From positions 124,001 through 188,000 of the forward strand of contig NZ_JAXCLA010000002.1 of NCBI RefSeq assembly GCF_034043675.1: a stretch of DNA of 64,000 nt, written 5' to 3'. Below the pieces are notes generated by a model. The model was not told where the DNA came from. It did no database searches and saw only the letters and a program-made list of their open reading frames with translations. This stretch comes from KK5 sp034043675. Lineage in GTDB: Bacteria; Pseudomonadota; Gammaproteobacteria; Burkholderiales; Burkholderiaceae_C. Position numbers and translations under genes: made by a program. Of the stretch, positions 42,663 through 51,354 are shown one piece after another (positions within the stretch are counted from its first letter, which is position 1; each line of letters begins with the position of its first letter).

Positions 42663-44051
42663 ATGTTCGAGGACCGAAGCTACAAGAGGACGTTCTACAG
42701 CGCACCGCAGTCGGTTGAATCCCTCGTCGCCGCGTTCCTCGAGCCGGGCCTCATCGTCCTGTGCTTCCTGTCCGTCAACGCCTGGTTCGGTGAGCCGGTG
42801 CTGCGCTCCACGCTGACCCTGTGCCTGCTGGTCTTCGCCCTGACCTTCCCCGGCCGCAACCGCTTTGCCGAGCACCCCGCCAGCGCCACCATCGACGTCA
42901 TCTCGTCCTGGACGGTGCTGCTGGTCATCCTGGCGCTGTGTGGCTACGCGACGAACAGCCTCGGCTATTTCGAGGAGCCGGTGCTGCTCTGGTGGGCCGG
43001 CCTCACGCCGCTGGTGCAGGTGGCGGCGGTGGAGATCGGCCGCCAGGTGCGGCGCTGGCACTCGCGCAAGGCCGCCTCGCGGCGTTCGGCCGTCATCATC
43101 GGCGCCGGCGCGCTGGGCGCGAAGGTGGCCCATGCGCTGCGCGACATCGAAGGCGTCGAGTTCCTGGGCTTCTTCGACGACCGCTCCGAGAGCCGCCTGC
43201 ATCCGGAGGCCGCGACCGAGCTGCGCGGCTCGCTCGGCGAGGTCAGCGACTTCGTCCGCGCCAAGAGCGTGCGCGAGGTCTACATCACCTTGCCGCTGGG
43301 CTCGCAGCCGCGCATCGTGCAACTGCTCGAGAACATCCAGGGCACGACCGCCTCGCTCTTCTTCGTGCCCGACGTGTTCGGCATCAGCATCATCCAGGGC
43401 CGGCTGCAGGACATCAACGGCGTGCCGGTCGTCGGCATTTGCGAGACACCGTTTACAGGCACTAACGAATTGGTCAAGCGGATCAGCGACATCGTTCTGT
43501 CCTCGCTGATCCTGCTGCTGATCTCGCCGATCCTGCTGGCCGTGGCGATCGGCGTGAAGCTCAGTTCCAGCGGGCCGGTGATCTTCAAGCAGCGCCGCAA
43601 CGGGCTCGATGGCGAGGAGATCATCGTCTACAAGTTCCGCTCGATGCGCACCCAGGACAACGGGCGCGACGTCAAGCAGGCGATCAAGGGCGACCCGCGC
43701 GTGACGCCCTTCGGCGCCTTCATTCGCCGCACCTCGCTGGACGAGCTGCCGCAGTTCGTCAACGTGCTGCAGGGTCGCATGAGCATCGTCGGCCCGCGCC
43801 CGCACGCGGTGGCCCACAACGAGGAATACCGCAAGCTGATCAAGGCCTACATGGTGCGCCACAAGGTCAAGCCGGGCATCACTGGCTGGGCGCAGGTCAA
43901 CGGCATGCGCGGCGAGACCGACACGATCGAGAAGATGCAGGCCCGCGTCGAATACGATCTGGAGTACCTGCGCAACTGGTCCCTGGCGCTCGATCTGCAG
44001 ATCATCCTCCGCACGGTGCGGCTGGTGATCTCCGACCGGCATGCGTATTAA
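42663..44051 (+). CDS. undecaprenyl-phosphate sugar phosphotransferase (WcaJ-like)
   Basis: A 462-residue polyprenyl phosphoglycosyltransferase that starts repeat-unit synthesis by placing a sugar phosphate, probably glucose, on undecaprenyl phosphate. About four N-terminal membrane segments (20-120), a CoA-binding/Rossmann-like domain (about 135-250, VIIGAGALGAKVAHALRD) and a C-terminal bacterial sugar transferase domain (about 275-462) follow in order. Its catalytic stretch includes FKQRRNGLDGEEIIVYKFRS, SLDELPQFVNVL and GPRPHAVAHNEEYR. A good AGGAGAG ribosome site precedes the ATG. It is the first gene of the exopolysaccharide locus. Confidence 0.92.
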   Translation: MFEDRSYKRTFYSAPQSVESLVAAFLEPGLIVLCFLSVNAWFGEPVLRSTLTLCLLVFALTFPGRNRFAEHPASATIDVISSWTVLLVILALCGYATNSLGYFEEPVLLWWAGLTPLVQVAAVEIGRQVRRWHSRKAASRRSAVIIGAGALGAKVAHALRDIEGVEFLGFFDDRSESRLHPEAATELRGSLGEVSDFVRAKSVREVYITLPLGSQPRIVQLLENIQGTTASLFFVPDVFGISIIQGRLQDINGVPVVGICETPFTGTNELVKRISDIVLSSLILLLISPILLAVAIGVKLSSSGPVIFKQRRNGLDGEEIIVYKFRSMRTQDNGRDVKQAIKGDPRVTPFGAFIRRTSLDELPQFVNVLQGRMSIVGPRPHAVAHNEEYRKLIKAYMVRHKVKPGITGWAQVNGMRGETDTIEKMQARVEYDLEYLRNWSLALDLQIILRTVRLVISDRHAY

Positions 44052-44177
44052 TACCGCTCGGGGCCCGGAACTTTGCTCGCAATCCCCTGGTGCCCCTCAG
44101 GCACGGGGGCTGGTGCAGACAAGCCCGCCGCCACACTGCCGCCCGGCATACCTGCCGTCACCGCATCGAGGAATTTC

Positions 44178-45398
44178 ATGGTTCACGCAATGACCCGCAA
44201 CAAGACATCGAGGCTCGCCCGCATCGGCCTGGGCCTGAGCCTGGGAGTGGCGGGCACCGTCGTGCATGCAGACCCGAACCCGTACTACCTGGGCGGCTCG
44301 CTGGGCGTCACGCGGGTCTCCAACGTCTACCGCACGTCCACGGACGAGAACAGCGACACCGTCACCACGGCCAGCCTGCTTGCCGGGGTCGACCAGCAGA
44401 TCGGCCGCCAGCATCTGACGGCTGATGCCACGTTGCAGCAGAATCGCTACGCTACCAACGACATCCTGAACAACAACGGCTACACGCTGCGCAGCAACCT
44501 GGACTGGGCCACGGCTGGGCGCATCTCCGGCACGCTGAGCGCCAGCGCGACGCGCCAGCTCGCCAACTACAACGCCGCAGGCGTCAGCCAGCCGGTGTTC
44601 GAGAAAAACATCGAGAACGACCGCCGGTACCAGGCGCTGATCCGCATCGGCCTGGTCACGCGCTGGTCGGCCGAGGCGAGCTACACACACAACAGCCAAG
44701 AGTTCAGCCTGATCGAATACAGCGCGCTGAACTTCAGCCAGAACGCGGGCTCGCTGGGCCTCGTCTACCGGCCCAGCGACCTGCTACGCCTGGGCCTGGC
44801 GTTCCGCCACACGGAAGGCGAGTATCCGCAATATCCGCTCAGCATCGGCGGCGGCGTCTTCTCCTTCTATGTGGACGACACCTTCAAGCGCAACGACGTG
44901 GATTTCACCGGAACCTGGCAGCCCACCGGGTCGAGTAACGTGACCACCCGGCTCAGCTGGACCAACAACCGACATGACCCGGCCGAGAGCCTCAGCTATC
45001 GGGGACTCACCGGCTCGCTCGGCTGGAACTACAGCCCTGGCGGTCGCTGGACCTTCTCCGCCCAGCTCACCCGTGACACCGGCGAGCAGGCCACGTTGCT
45101 GGGACCGAGCCAGAACCGCGTCGGCAACAGCGTCCAGCTCAACACCAGCTACGACCTGACCAGCAAGATCGCGCTGACCGGCTCAGCCAGCGCGCGCCGC
45201 GGTACCTACCGCAGCATCACCGACGCTCCGGACGCCTTTGACAACGACCACAGCGTCAGCCTCGGCACGCGATTTGCATATTCCCGCTCGCTGTCGCTGA
45301 GCTGCCAGGCCTATCGCACCGGCCGCTCCAGCAGCGTCAGCTACAACAATTTCAATGCGACCGGGGTGGGCTGCACCGCGCAGGCGCTGGTGTACTGA
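44178..45398 (+). CDS. EpsL-like outer-membrane beta-barrel protein of exopolysaccharide locus
   Basis: A 406-residue protein with a signal peptide (1 to about 31, ending VVHAD) and a long series of alternating-hydrophobicity beta strands. It ends in VY, an aromatic C-terminus typical of outer-membrane barrels. It matches the style of the EpsL family found in exosortase-B-associated exopolysaccharide operons. It probably exports or anchors the polymer. The ATG at 44178 has AGGA 6 bases upstream. It lies between the phosphotransferase and galE on the same strand. Confidence 0.8.
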   Translation: MVHAMTRNKTSRLARIGLGLSLGVAGTVVHADPNPYYLGGSLGVTRVSNVYRTSTDENSDTVTTASLLAGVDQQIGRQHLTADATLQQNRYATNDILNNNGYTLRSNLDWATAGRISGTLSASATRQLANYNAAGVSQPVFEKNIENDRRYQALIRIGLVTRWSAEASYTHNSQEFSLIEYSALNFSQNAGSLGLVYRPSDLLRLGLAFRHTEGEYPQYPLSIGGGVFSFYVDDTFKRNDVDFTGTWQPTGSSNVTTRLSWTNNRHDPAESLSYRGLTGSLGWNYSPGGRWTFSAQLTRDTGEQATLLGPSQNRVGNSVQLNTSYDLTSKIALTGSASARRGTYRSITDAPDAFDNDHSVSLGTRFAYSRSLSLSCQAYRTGRSSSVSYNNFNATGVGCTAQALVY

Positions 45399-45419
45399 CC
45401 CCTTCTGCGCAAGGACCCC

Positions 45420-46448
45420 ATGAGCTCAGCACCGACGATCCTCCTCACCGGCGCCACCGGCTACATCGCCTCGCACACCTGGTTGGCCCTGCTGGCCGCC
45501 GGCTTCGAGGTGGTGGGCGTCGACGACTTCTCCAACAGCTCGCCCGAGGTGCTAAACCGCCTTGCCAAGCTCGCCGGCAGCGCGCCGGTATTCGAGGCCG
45601 CGGACGTCTGCGATCGCGAGACCATGCTGGCCGTGTTCGCGCGCCACCAGCCTGATGCGGTGGTGCACTTCGCGGCCTACAAGGCCGTCGGCGAATCGAC
45701 CGCCAAGCCACTGGACTACTACCGCAACAACGTCGGCGGCCTCGTCAACATCTGCGAGGTGATGCTGCGCAACGGCTGCCGGCGCATGGTCTTCAGCTCC
45801 AGCGCCACCGTCTACGGCGTGCCCGAAAGCCTGCCGCTGCGCGAGGACGCAGCGCTCTCCGCCGTGAACCCCTACGGCCAGACCAAGCTGATCGGCGAGA
45901 CCATCCTGCGCGACCTCGGCGCCGCCGACACCGCCTGGCAGACCGCCTGCCTGCGCTACTTCAACCCGGTCGGCGCGCACGAGAGCGGCTCGATCGGCGA
46001 AGACCCGCGCGGCACGCCGAACAACCTGATGCCCTACGTGGCGCAGGTGGCCGTCGGCCGCCGCCCGCGCCTGTCGGTGTTCGGCGGCGACTACCCGACG
46101 CCCGACGGCACTGGCGTGCGCGACTACATCCATGTGGTCGACCTGGCCGAAGGCCACGTCGCCGCGCTGCGCTTCCTGCTGGGCGGCAAGGAATCGATCA
46201 CTTGCAATCTCGGCACCGGCCGCGGCTACAGCGTGCTGGACCTGGTCAAGGCCTACGAGAAGGCCAGCGGCAAGCCCGTGCCCTACGACATCGTGCCGCG
46301 CCGGCCCGGCGACGTCGCCGCCTGCTATGCCGACCCGGCACTGGCACGCGAGCGCCTGGGCTGGGAGGCGCACCACGACCTCGACCGCATGTGCGCCGAC
46401 AGCTGGCGCTGGCAGAGCATGAACCCGCTGGGCTTCGAAGCCAGCTGA
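45420..46448 (+). CDS. galE: UDP-glucose 4-epimerase
   Basis: A 342-residue short-chain dehydrogenase that interconverts UDP-glucose and UDP-galactose. NAD-binding GATGYIASH (about 11-19), a catalytic Ser in SSSATVYG (about 121-128) and YxxxK in YGQTKLIGE (about 150-158) are present, as is the galE-typical YIHVVDLAEGHVAAL (about 235). It supplies UDP-Gal to the exopolysaccharide pathway. It starts 21 bases after the EpsL-like gene and is followed by a clear intrinsic terminator. Confidence 0.94.
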   Translation: MSSAPTILLTGATGYIASHTWLALLAAGFEVVGVDDFSNSSPEVLNRLAKLAGSAPVFEAADVCDRETMLAVFARHQPDAVVHFAAYKAVGESTAKPLDYYRNNVGGLVNICEVMLRNGCRRMVFSSSATVYGVPESLPLREDAALSAVNPYGQTKLIGETILRDLGAADTAWQTACLRYFNPVGAHESGSIGEDPRGTPNNLMPYVAQVAVGRRPRLSVFGGDYPTPDGTGVRDYIHVVDLAEGHVAALRFLLGGKESITCNLGTGRGYSVLDLVKAYEKASGKPVPYDIVPRRPGDVAACYADPALARERLGWEAHHDLDRMCADSWRWQSMNPLGFEAS

Positions 46449-46460
46449 CCGACAATCCCC

Positions 46461-46484
46461 GGCGGCCAACCCAGCCGCCTTTTT
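46461..46484 (+). terminator. intrinsic terminator after galE
   Basis: GGCGGC/GCCGCC stem (46461-46466/46474-46479) with a 7-base loop, followed by TTTTTGCTTTT. It begins 12 bases past the galE stop and 20 bases before the manC start, so the polysaccharide locus is divided into at least two transcripts, or is attenuated here. Confidence 0.8.
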
Positions 46485-46504
46485 GCTTTTAGAAGACCTG
46501 CACG

Positions 46505-47944
46505 ATGAGCAAGATCGAAGTCCAACCCGTCATCATGGCCGGCGGCAGCGGCACGCGCCTGTGGCCGCTGTCCCGCGCCGGTTATCCGAAGCAGTTCCTG
46601 GTCCTGGCCGGCAACACCAGCCTGTTCCAGCAGGCCACCACGCGGCTGGCCGCACTGGCCGATAACGCGATCACCGTCGCCGGACCGGTGGTCGTCGGCA
46701 ACGAAGAGCACCGCTTCATGGTGCTGGACCAGCTGCGCGAGGTGCAGCTCGACCCCAGCGCGGTGCTGCTGGAGCCGATGGGTCGCAACACGGCGCCGGC
46801 ATTGACGCTGGCCGCGCTGCAGGCGCTGGAAGGCGGCACCGATCCGGTGCTGGTCGTCACCCCGGCGGACCAGACGGTCACCGATGCCGCCGCCTTCACG
46901 GCCGCGCTGCGCCGCGCTGTCGCCGAGGCGGCCGAAGGCGCGATCGTCATCCTGGGCATCACGCCCGACCGCCCGGAAACCGGCTACGGCTACATCCGCA
47001 CGCAGGAAGACGCCGCGGGCCTGGCCGTGGCGCAGTTCGTCGAGAAGCCCGACGCCGCCACGGCGCAGCGCTACGTCGACGAAGGCAACTACTTCTGGAA
47101 CAGCGGCATGTTCGTGCTGCGCGCCAGCGTCTGGATGAAGGCGCTGGAGCGCTTCAGACCCGACATCGCCGCCGCGACCCGCGCCTCGTGGACGCCTCGC
47201 CAGAACGATGCCAAGTTCGTCCGCCCCGGCAAGGCCGAGTTCGCCGCCGTGCCCTCCGAATCGGTCGACTACGCGGTGATGGAGCGCTGCCCCGGCAGCG
47301 AGTTCCCGCTGCGCATGGTGCCGCTGGCCGCCGGCTGGAACGACCTCGGCGCCTGGGAAGCCGTCTGGCAAGTGGCCGACAAGGACGAATCCGGCAACGC
47401 CTTCAAGGGCGACGCGATCTTCAGCGACAGCCGCAACTCGCTGGTGCATGCGACGAGCCGCCTGGTCAGCGTGGTCGGGCTGGACGACGTCGTCGTCGTC
47501 GAGACGGCCGACGCGGTGCTGGTCAGCGACCGCGCGCGCAGCCAGGACGTGAAGAACATCGTCAAGAAGCTGGAAGCCGAGAAGCGCGGCGAGCAGACGC
47601 TGCACCGCAAGGTCCACCGCCCCTGGGGCTGGTACGACAGCATCGACAACGGCCCGCGCCATCAGGTCAAGCGCATCATGGTCAAGCCCGGCGCCTCGCT
47701 GAGCCTGCAGATGCATCACCACCGCGCCGAGCACTGGATCGTCGTCTGCGGCACCGCCGAGATCACCAACGGCGACAAGGTGATGCTGCTGTGCGAGAAC
47801 CAGAGCACCTACATCCCGCTGGGTCAGACGCACCGTCTCGCGAATCCGGGCAAGGTGCCGCTGGAGATCATCGAAGTCCAGTCCGGCTCCTACCTGGGCG
47901 AAGACGACATCGTCCGATTCGAAGACACCTACGGGAGGAAGTAA
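46505..47944 (+). CDS. manC: mannose-1-phosphate guanylyltransferase / mannose-6-phosphate isomerase
   Basis: A 479-residue bifunctional type II PMI/GMP enzyme that makes GDP-mannose. The N-terminal nucleotidyltransferase has GGSGTRLWPLSRAGYPKQFL at about 12-31. The C-terminal cupin isomerase domain, about 360-479, includes KPGASLSLQMHHHRAEHWIV (about 398) and a QTHRLANPG segment. GDP-mannose may be used directly or as a precursor of other GDP-sugars. The rfbB start follows 4 bases after the stop. Confidence 0.93.
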   Translation: MSKIEVQPVIMAGGSGTRLWPLSRAGYPKQFLVLAGNTSLFQQATTRLAALADNAITVAGPVVVGNEEHRFMVLDQLREVQLDPSAVLLEPMGRNTAPALTLAALQALEGGTDPVLVVTPADQTVTDAAAFTAALRRAVAEAAEGAIVILGITPDRPETGYGYIRTQEDAAGLAVAQFVEKPDAATAQRYVDEGNYFWNSGMFVLRASVWMKALERFRPDIAAATRASWTPRQNDAKFVRPGKAEFAAVPSESVDYAVMERCPGSEFPLRMVPLAAGWNDLGAWEAVWQVADKDESGNAFKGDAIFSDSRNSLVHATSRLVSVVGLDDVVVVETADAVLVSDRARSQDVKNIVKKLEAEKRGEQTLHRKVHRPWGWYDSIDNGPRHQVKRIMVKPGASLSLQMHHHRAEHWIVVCGTAEITNGDKVMLLCENQSTYIPLGQTHRLANPGKVPLEIIEVQSGSYLGEDDIVRFEDTYGRK

Positions 47945-47948
47945 ACCT

Positions 47949-49010
47949 ATGACCATTCTTGTCACCGGCGGCGCCGGTTTCATCGGCAGCAACTTCGTGC
48001 TGGACTGGCTGAAGCAGTCCGACGAGCCCGTCGTCACGCTCGACGCGCTGACCTATGCCGGCAATCTCGAGAACCTCGCCTCGCTGGACGGCGATGCGCG
48101 CCACAGCTTCGTCAAGGGCGACATCTGCGATCGCGCGCTGATCGACCAGTTGCTCGCCACGCACAAGCCGCGCGCCCTCGTCCACTTCGCCGCCGAGAGC
48201 CACGTGGACCGCTCGATCAGCGGCCCCGGCGCCTTCATGCGCACGAACATCGAAGGCACCTACACGCTGCTCGAAGCCGCCCGCGCCTACTGGTCGGGCC
48301 TGGGCGATGAAGCGAAGGCCGCCTTCCGCTTCCATCACGTGTCGACGGACGAGGTCTACGGTTCGCTGCAGGCCGACGATCCGCAGTTCGCCGAGACCAA
48401 GGCCTACGAGCCCAACAGCCCCTACTCGGCCAGCAAGGCCGCCAGCGACCACCTGGTGCGCGCCTGGCACCACACCTACGGCCTGCCGGTCATCACGACC
48501 AACTGCTCGAACAACTACGGGCCCTATCACTTCCCCGAGAAGCTGATCCCGCTGATGATCGTCAACGCCCTCGCCGGCAAGCCGCTGCCGATCTACGGCG
48601 ACGGCCAGAACGTGCGCGACTGGCTCTACGTCACCGATCACGCCAGCGCCATCCGCGCGGTGCTGGCCGGCGGCCGGCTGGGCGAGACCTACAACGTCGG
48701 CGGCTGGAACGAGATGACGAACCTGGAGATCGTCAACACGGTCTGCGAACTGCTCGACGAGCTGCGCCCCGATGCCACTGGCAGCTACAAGCGCCTGATC
48801 ACCTACGTGAAGGACCGCCCCGGCCACGACCGCCGCTACGCGATCGACGCCCGCAAGATCGAGCGCGAACTCGGTTGGCGCCCCGCCGAGACCTTCGCCA
48901 CCGGCATCCGCAAGACGGTGCAGTGGTACCTGGACAACCCCGAGTGGGTGCAGCGCGTGCAGAGCGGCGCGTACCGTGAATGGGTTCAGGCTCAGTACGC
49001 CCAGGCATGA
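47949..49010 (+). CDS. rfbB: dTDP-glucose 4,6-dehydratase
   Basis: A 353-residue short-chain dehydrogenase, second step of dTDP-L-rhamnose synthesis. The NAD site GGAGFIGSNFVLDW (about 7-20), catalytic STDEVYGSL (about 133-141) and YSASKAASDHLV (about 159-170) are visible. It is preceded by GAGGAAG in the manC tail as ribosome-binding site and overlaps rfbD by the ATGA motif. The four rhamnose genes run in the order rfbB-rfbD-rfbA-rfbC. Confidence 0.95.
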   Translation: MTILVTGGAGFIGSNFVLDWLKQSDEPVVTLDALTYAGNLENLASLDGDARHSFVKGDICDRALIDQLLATHKPRALVHFAAESHVDRSISGPGAFMRTNIEGTYTLLEAARAYWSGLGDEAKAAFRFHHVSTDEVYGSLQADDPQFAETKAYEPNSPYSASKAASDHLVRAWHHTYGLPVITTNCSNNYGPYHFPEKLIPLMIVNALAGKPLPIYGDGQNVRDWLYVTDHASAIRAVLAGGRLGETYNVGGWNEMTNLEIVNTVCELLDELRPDATGSYKRLITYVKDRPGHDRRYAIDARKIERELGWRPAETFATGIRKTVQWYLDNPEWVQRVQSGAYREWVQAQYAQA

Positions 49011-49888
49011 AGCTCCTCCTCCTCGGAAAGAACGGGCAGCTCGGCTGGGAGCTGCAGCGCGCGCTGAGCCCGCTGGGCGAGGTGGTCGCGCTGGATCGCC
49101 ACAACGGCGGAGATCTTGCGAACACCGCTGCACTGCTGGCTGCCGTGCGCGCCGCCGCGCCCGACGTCATCGTCAATGCCGCCGCCTACACCGCGGTGGA
49201 CAAGGCCGAGTCCGACGCCGACGCTGCGCGCCAGATCAACGCCACCGCTCCCGGCCTGCTGGCTGAAGAAGCCGCGAAGCTCGGCGCCCTGCTGGTCCAC
49301 TACAGCACCGACTACGTGTTCGACGGCAGCGGCGATCAGGCACGCAATGAAGACGCCTCCACGGCGCCGCTGAGTGTCTACGGCAGCACCAAGCTCGCCG
49401 GCGAAGAGGCCATCCGCGCCAGCGGCTGCGCCCACCTGATCCTGCGCACCAGCTGGGTCTTCGCGGCACGCGGCGGCAATTTCGCCAAGACCATGCTGCG
49501 GCTGGCCGCGGAGCGCGAGCAGTTGAAGGTCATCGCCGACCAGATCGGCGCGCCCACCGGTGCCGACCTGCTGGCCGACCTCAGCGCGCACATGATCGTT
49601 GCGACCCGGGCCCGGCCCGCGCTTGGTGGCACCTACCACGCGGCGGCGGCGGGCGAGACCTCCTGGCACGCCTACGCGCAGCACGTGATCGAGTTCGCCC
49701 GCGCGCGCGGCACTGCCGTGAAAGTGGCGCCGGAGCAGATCCTGCCGATCCCCACGACCGACTACCCCACGCCGGCCCGCCGCCCGCTGAACTCGCGCCT
49801 GGACACGGCGAAGCTCGCACGCAACTTCGGCCTGCGCCTGCCGCCCTGGCAGCAGGGCGTGGACCGCATGCTCAACGAAATCCTCTGA
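49007..49888 (+). CDS. rfbD: dTDP-4-dehydrorhamnose reductase
   Basis: A 293-residue reductase, last step of dTDP-L-rhamnose synthesis. Features are LLLGKNGQLGWEL (about 3-15), HYSTDYVFDG (about 98-107) and YGSTKLAGEE (about 125-134) with the catalytic Tyr and Lys. The ATG at 49007 overlaps the rfbB stop; the in-frame start 27 bases upstream lies in rfbB and is not needed. Confidence 0.94.
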   Translation: MKLLLLGKNGQLGWELQRALSPLGEVVALDRHNGGDLANTAALLAAVRAAAPDVIVNAAAYTAVDKAESDADAARQINATAPGLLAEEAAKLGALLVHYSTDYVFDGSGDQARNEDASTAPLSVYGSTKLAGEEAIRASGCAHLILRTSWVFAARGGNFAKTMLRLAAEREQLKVIADQIGAPTGADLLADLSAHMIVATRARPALGGTYHAAAAGETSWHAYAQHVIEFARARGTAVKVAPEQILPIPTTDYPTPARRPLNSRLDTAKLARNFGLRLPPWQQGVDRMLNEIL

Positions 49889-49905
49889 TCAGGAAGGCCC
49901 CGACC

Positions 49906-50796
49906 ATGACGACGAAGACCCGCAAAGGCATCATCCTCGCCGGCGGCTCAGGCACGCGGCTGCATCCGGCCACGCTGGCCCTGAGCAAGCAGCTGCTGCC
50001 CGTCTACGACAAGCCGATGGTCTACTACCCGCTCAGCACCCTGATGCTGGCGGGCATTCGCGACATCCTGCTGATCAGCACCCCGCAAGACCTGCCCCGC
50101 TTCGAAGCGCTGCTGGGCGACGGCTCGCGCTGGGGCATCAACCTCAGCTACTGCGTGCAGCCCAGCCCCGATGGCCTGGCCCAGGCCTTCATCCTCGGCA
50201 AGGACTTCATCGGCGGCGCGCCGAGCGCGCTGGTGCTCGGCGACAACATCTTCTACGGCCACGACTTCGCCACGCTGCTGCGCGAGGCGGACGAAACGCC
50301 GACCGGCGCCTCCGTCTTCGCGTATCACGTGACCGACCCCGAACGCTACGGCGTGGTCGAGTTCGACGCGGCCAAGAAGGCCCTGTCCATCGAGGAAAAG
50401 CCCAAGGCCCCGAAGAGCAACTACGCCGTGACCGGCCTGTACTTCTACGACGAGCAGGTCTGTGACATCGCCGCCGCCATCAAGCCCAGCCCGCGCGGCG
50501 AGCTGGAGATCACCGACGTCAACGCCCAGTACCTGCGCCAGGACCAGCTCCAGGTGGAGATCATGGGCCGCGGCTACGCCTGGCTCGACACGGGCACGCA
50601 CGACAGCCTGCTCGAAGCCGGCCAGTTCATCGCCACGCTGGAGAAGCGCCAGGGCCTGAAGGTCGCCTGCCCCGAGGAGATCGCCTTCCGCAGCGGCTGG
50701 ATCGATGCTGAACAGCTCGCCGCGCTGGCCAAGCCGCTGGCCAAGAACGGCTACGGCCAGTACCTGCAGAAGATCCTCACCGAGACGGTGTACTAA
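49906..50796 (+). CDS. rfbA: glucose-1-phosphate thymidylyltransferase
   Basis: A 296-residue nucleotidyltransferase, first step of dTDP-L-rhamnose synthesis. GGSGTRLHPATLALSKQLLP (about 12-31) and YDKPMVYYPLSTLMLAGI (about 33-50) are the family signatures, and LVLGDNIFYGH lies near 108. Starts 17 bases after rfbD with an AGGAAG-like ribosome site and is followed 2 bases later by rfbC. Confidence 0.95.
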   Translation: MTTKTRKGIILAGGSGTRLHPATLALSKQLLPVYDKPMVYYPLSTLMLAGIRDILLISTPQDLPRFEALLGDGSRWGINLSYCVQPSPDGLAQAFILGKDFIGGAPSALVLGDNIFYGHDFATLLREADETPTGASVFAYHVTDPERYGVVEFDAAKKALSIEEKPKAPKSNYAVTGLYFYDEQVCDIAAAIKPSPRGELEITDVNAQYLRQDQLQVEIMGRGYAWLDTGTHDSLLEAGQFIATLEKRQGLKVACPEEIAFRSGWIDAEQLAALAKPLAKNGYGQYLQKILTETVY

Positions 50797-50798
50797 TA

Positions 50799-51350
50799 AT
50801 GAAAATCACCCCCACCGCCCTGCCCGAAGTCCTGATCGTCGAGCCCAAGGTCTTCGGCGACGCCCGCGGCTTCTTCACCGAGAGCTGGAACGAGAAGGTC
50901 TTCAACGAGGCCGTCGGCGCTGCTGTCGGCTTCGTCCAGGACAACCACTCCCGCTCGGCCCGCGGCGTGCTGCGCGGCATGCACTTTCAGCTGGGCGAAG
51001 ACGCCCAGGGCAAGCTGGTGCGCTGCGTCGCCGGCGCCGTGTTCGACGTGGCCGTGGACATGCGCCGCAGCAGCCCCAATTTCGGCCGCTGGGCCGGCGT
51101 CGAACTCACGGCCGAGAACCATCGCCAGCTCTGGGTGCCGCCCGGCTTCGCGCACGGCTTCCTGGTGCTGAGCGAGACGGCGGACTTCCTCTACAAGACC
51201 ACGGCCTACTACGCGCCGCAGGCCGAAGGCAGCCTGCGCTGGGACGATCCGACGGTGGGCATCGAGTGGCCCGACCTCGGCATCGCGCCGCTGCTGGCGG
51301 ACAAGGATGCGAAGGCGCCGGCGCTGGCCGACGCCAAGACCTTCGACTAA
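50799..51350 (+). CDS. rfbC: dTDP-4-dehydrorhamnose 3,5-epimerase
   Basis: A 183-residue cupin-fold epimerase, third step of dTDP-L-rhamnose synthesis. Features are EPKVFGDARGFFTESWNEKV (about 17-36), QDNHSRSARGVLRGMHFQ (about 47-64, with the catalytic His) and WVPPGFAHGFLVLSE (about 111-125). It ends only 4 bases from the stop of the convergent UDP-glucose dehydrogenase gene and is the last of the rightward nucleotide-sugar genes. Confidence 0.95.
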   Translation: MKITPTALPEVLIVEPKVFGDARGFFTESWNEKVFNEAVGAAVGFVQDNHSRSARGVLRGMHFQLGEDAQGKLVRCVAGAVFDVAVDMRRSSPNFGRWAGVELTAENHRQLWVPPGFAHGFLVLSETADFLYKTTAYYAPQAEGSLRWDDPTVGIEWPDLGIAPLLADKDAKAPALADAKTFD

Positions 51351-51354
51351 GGTC

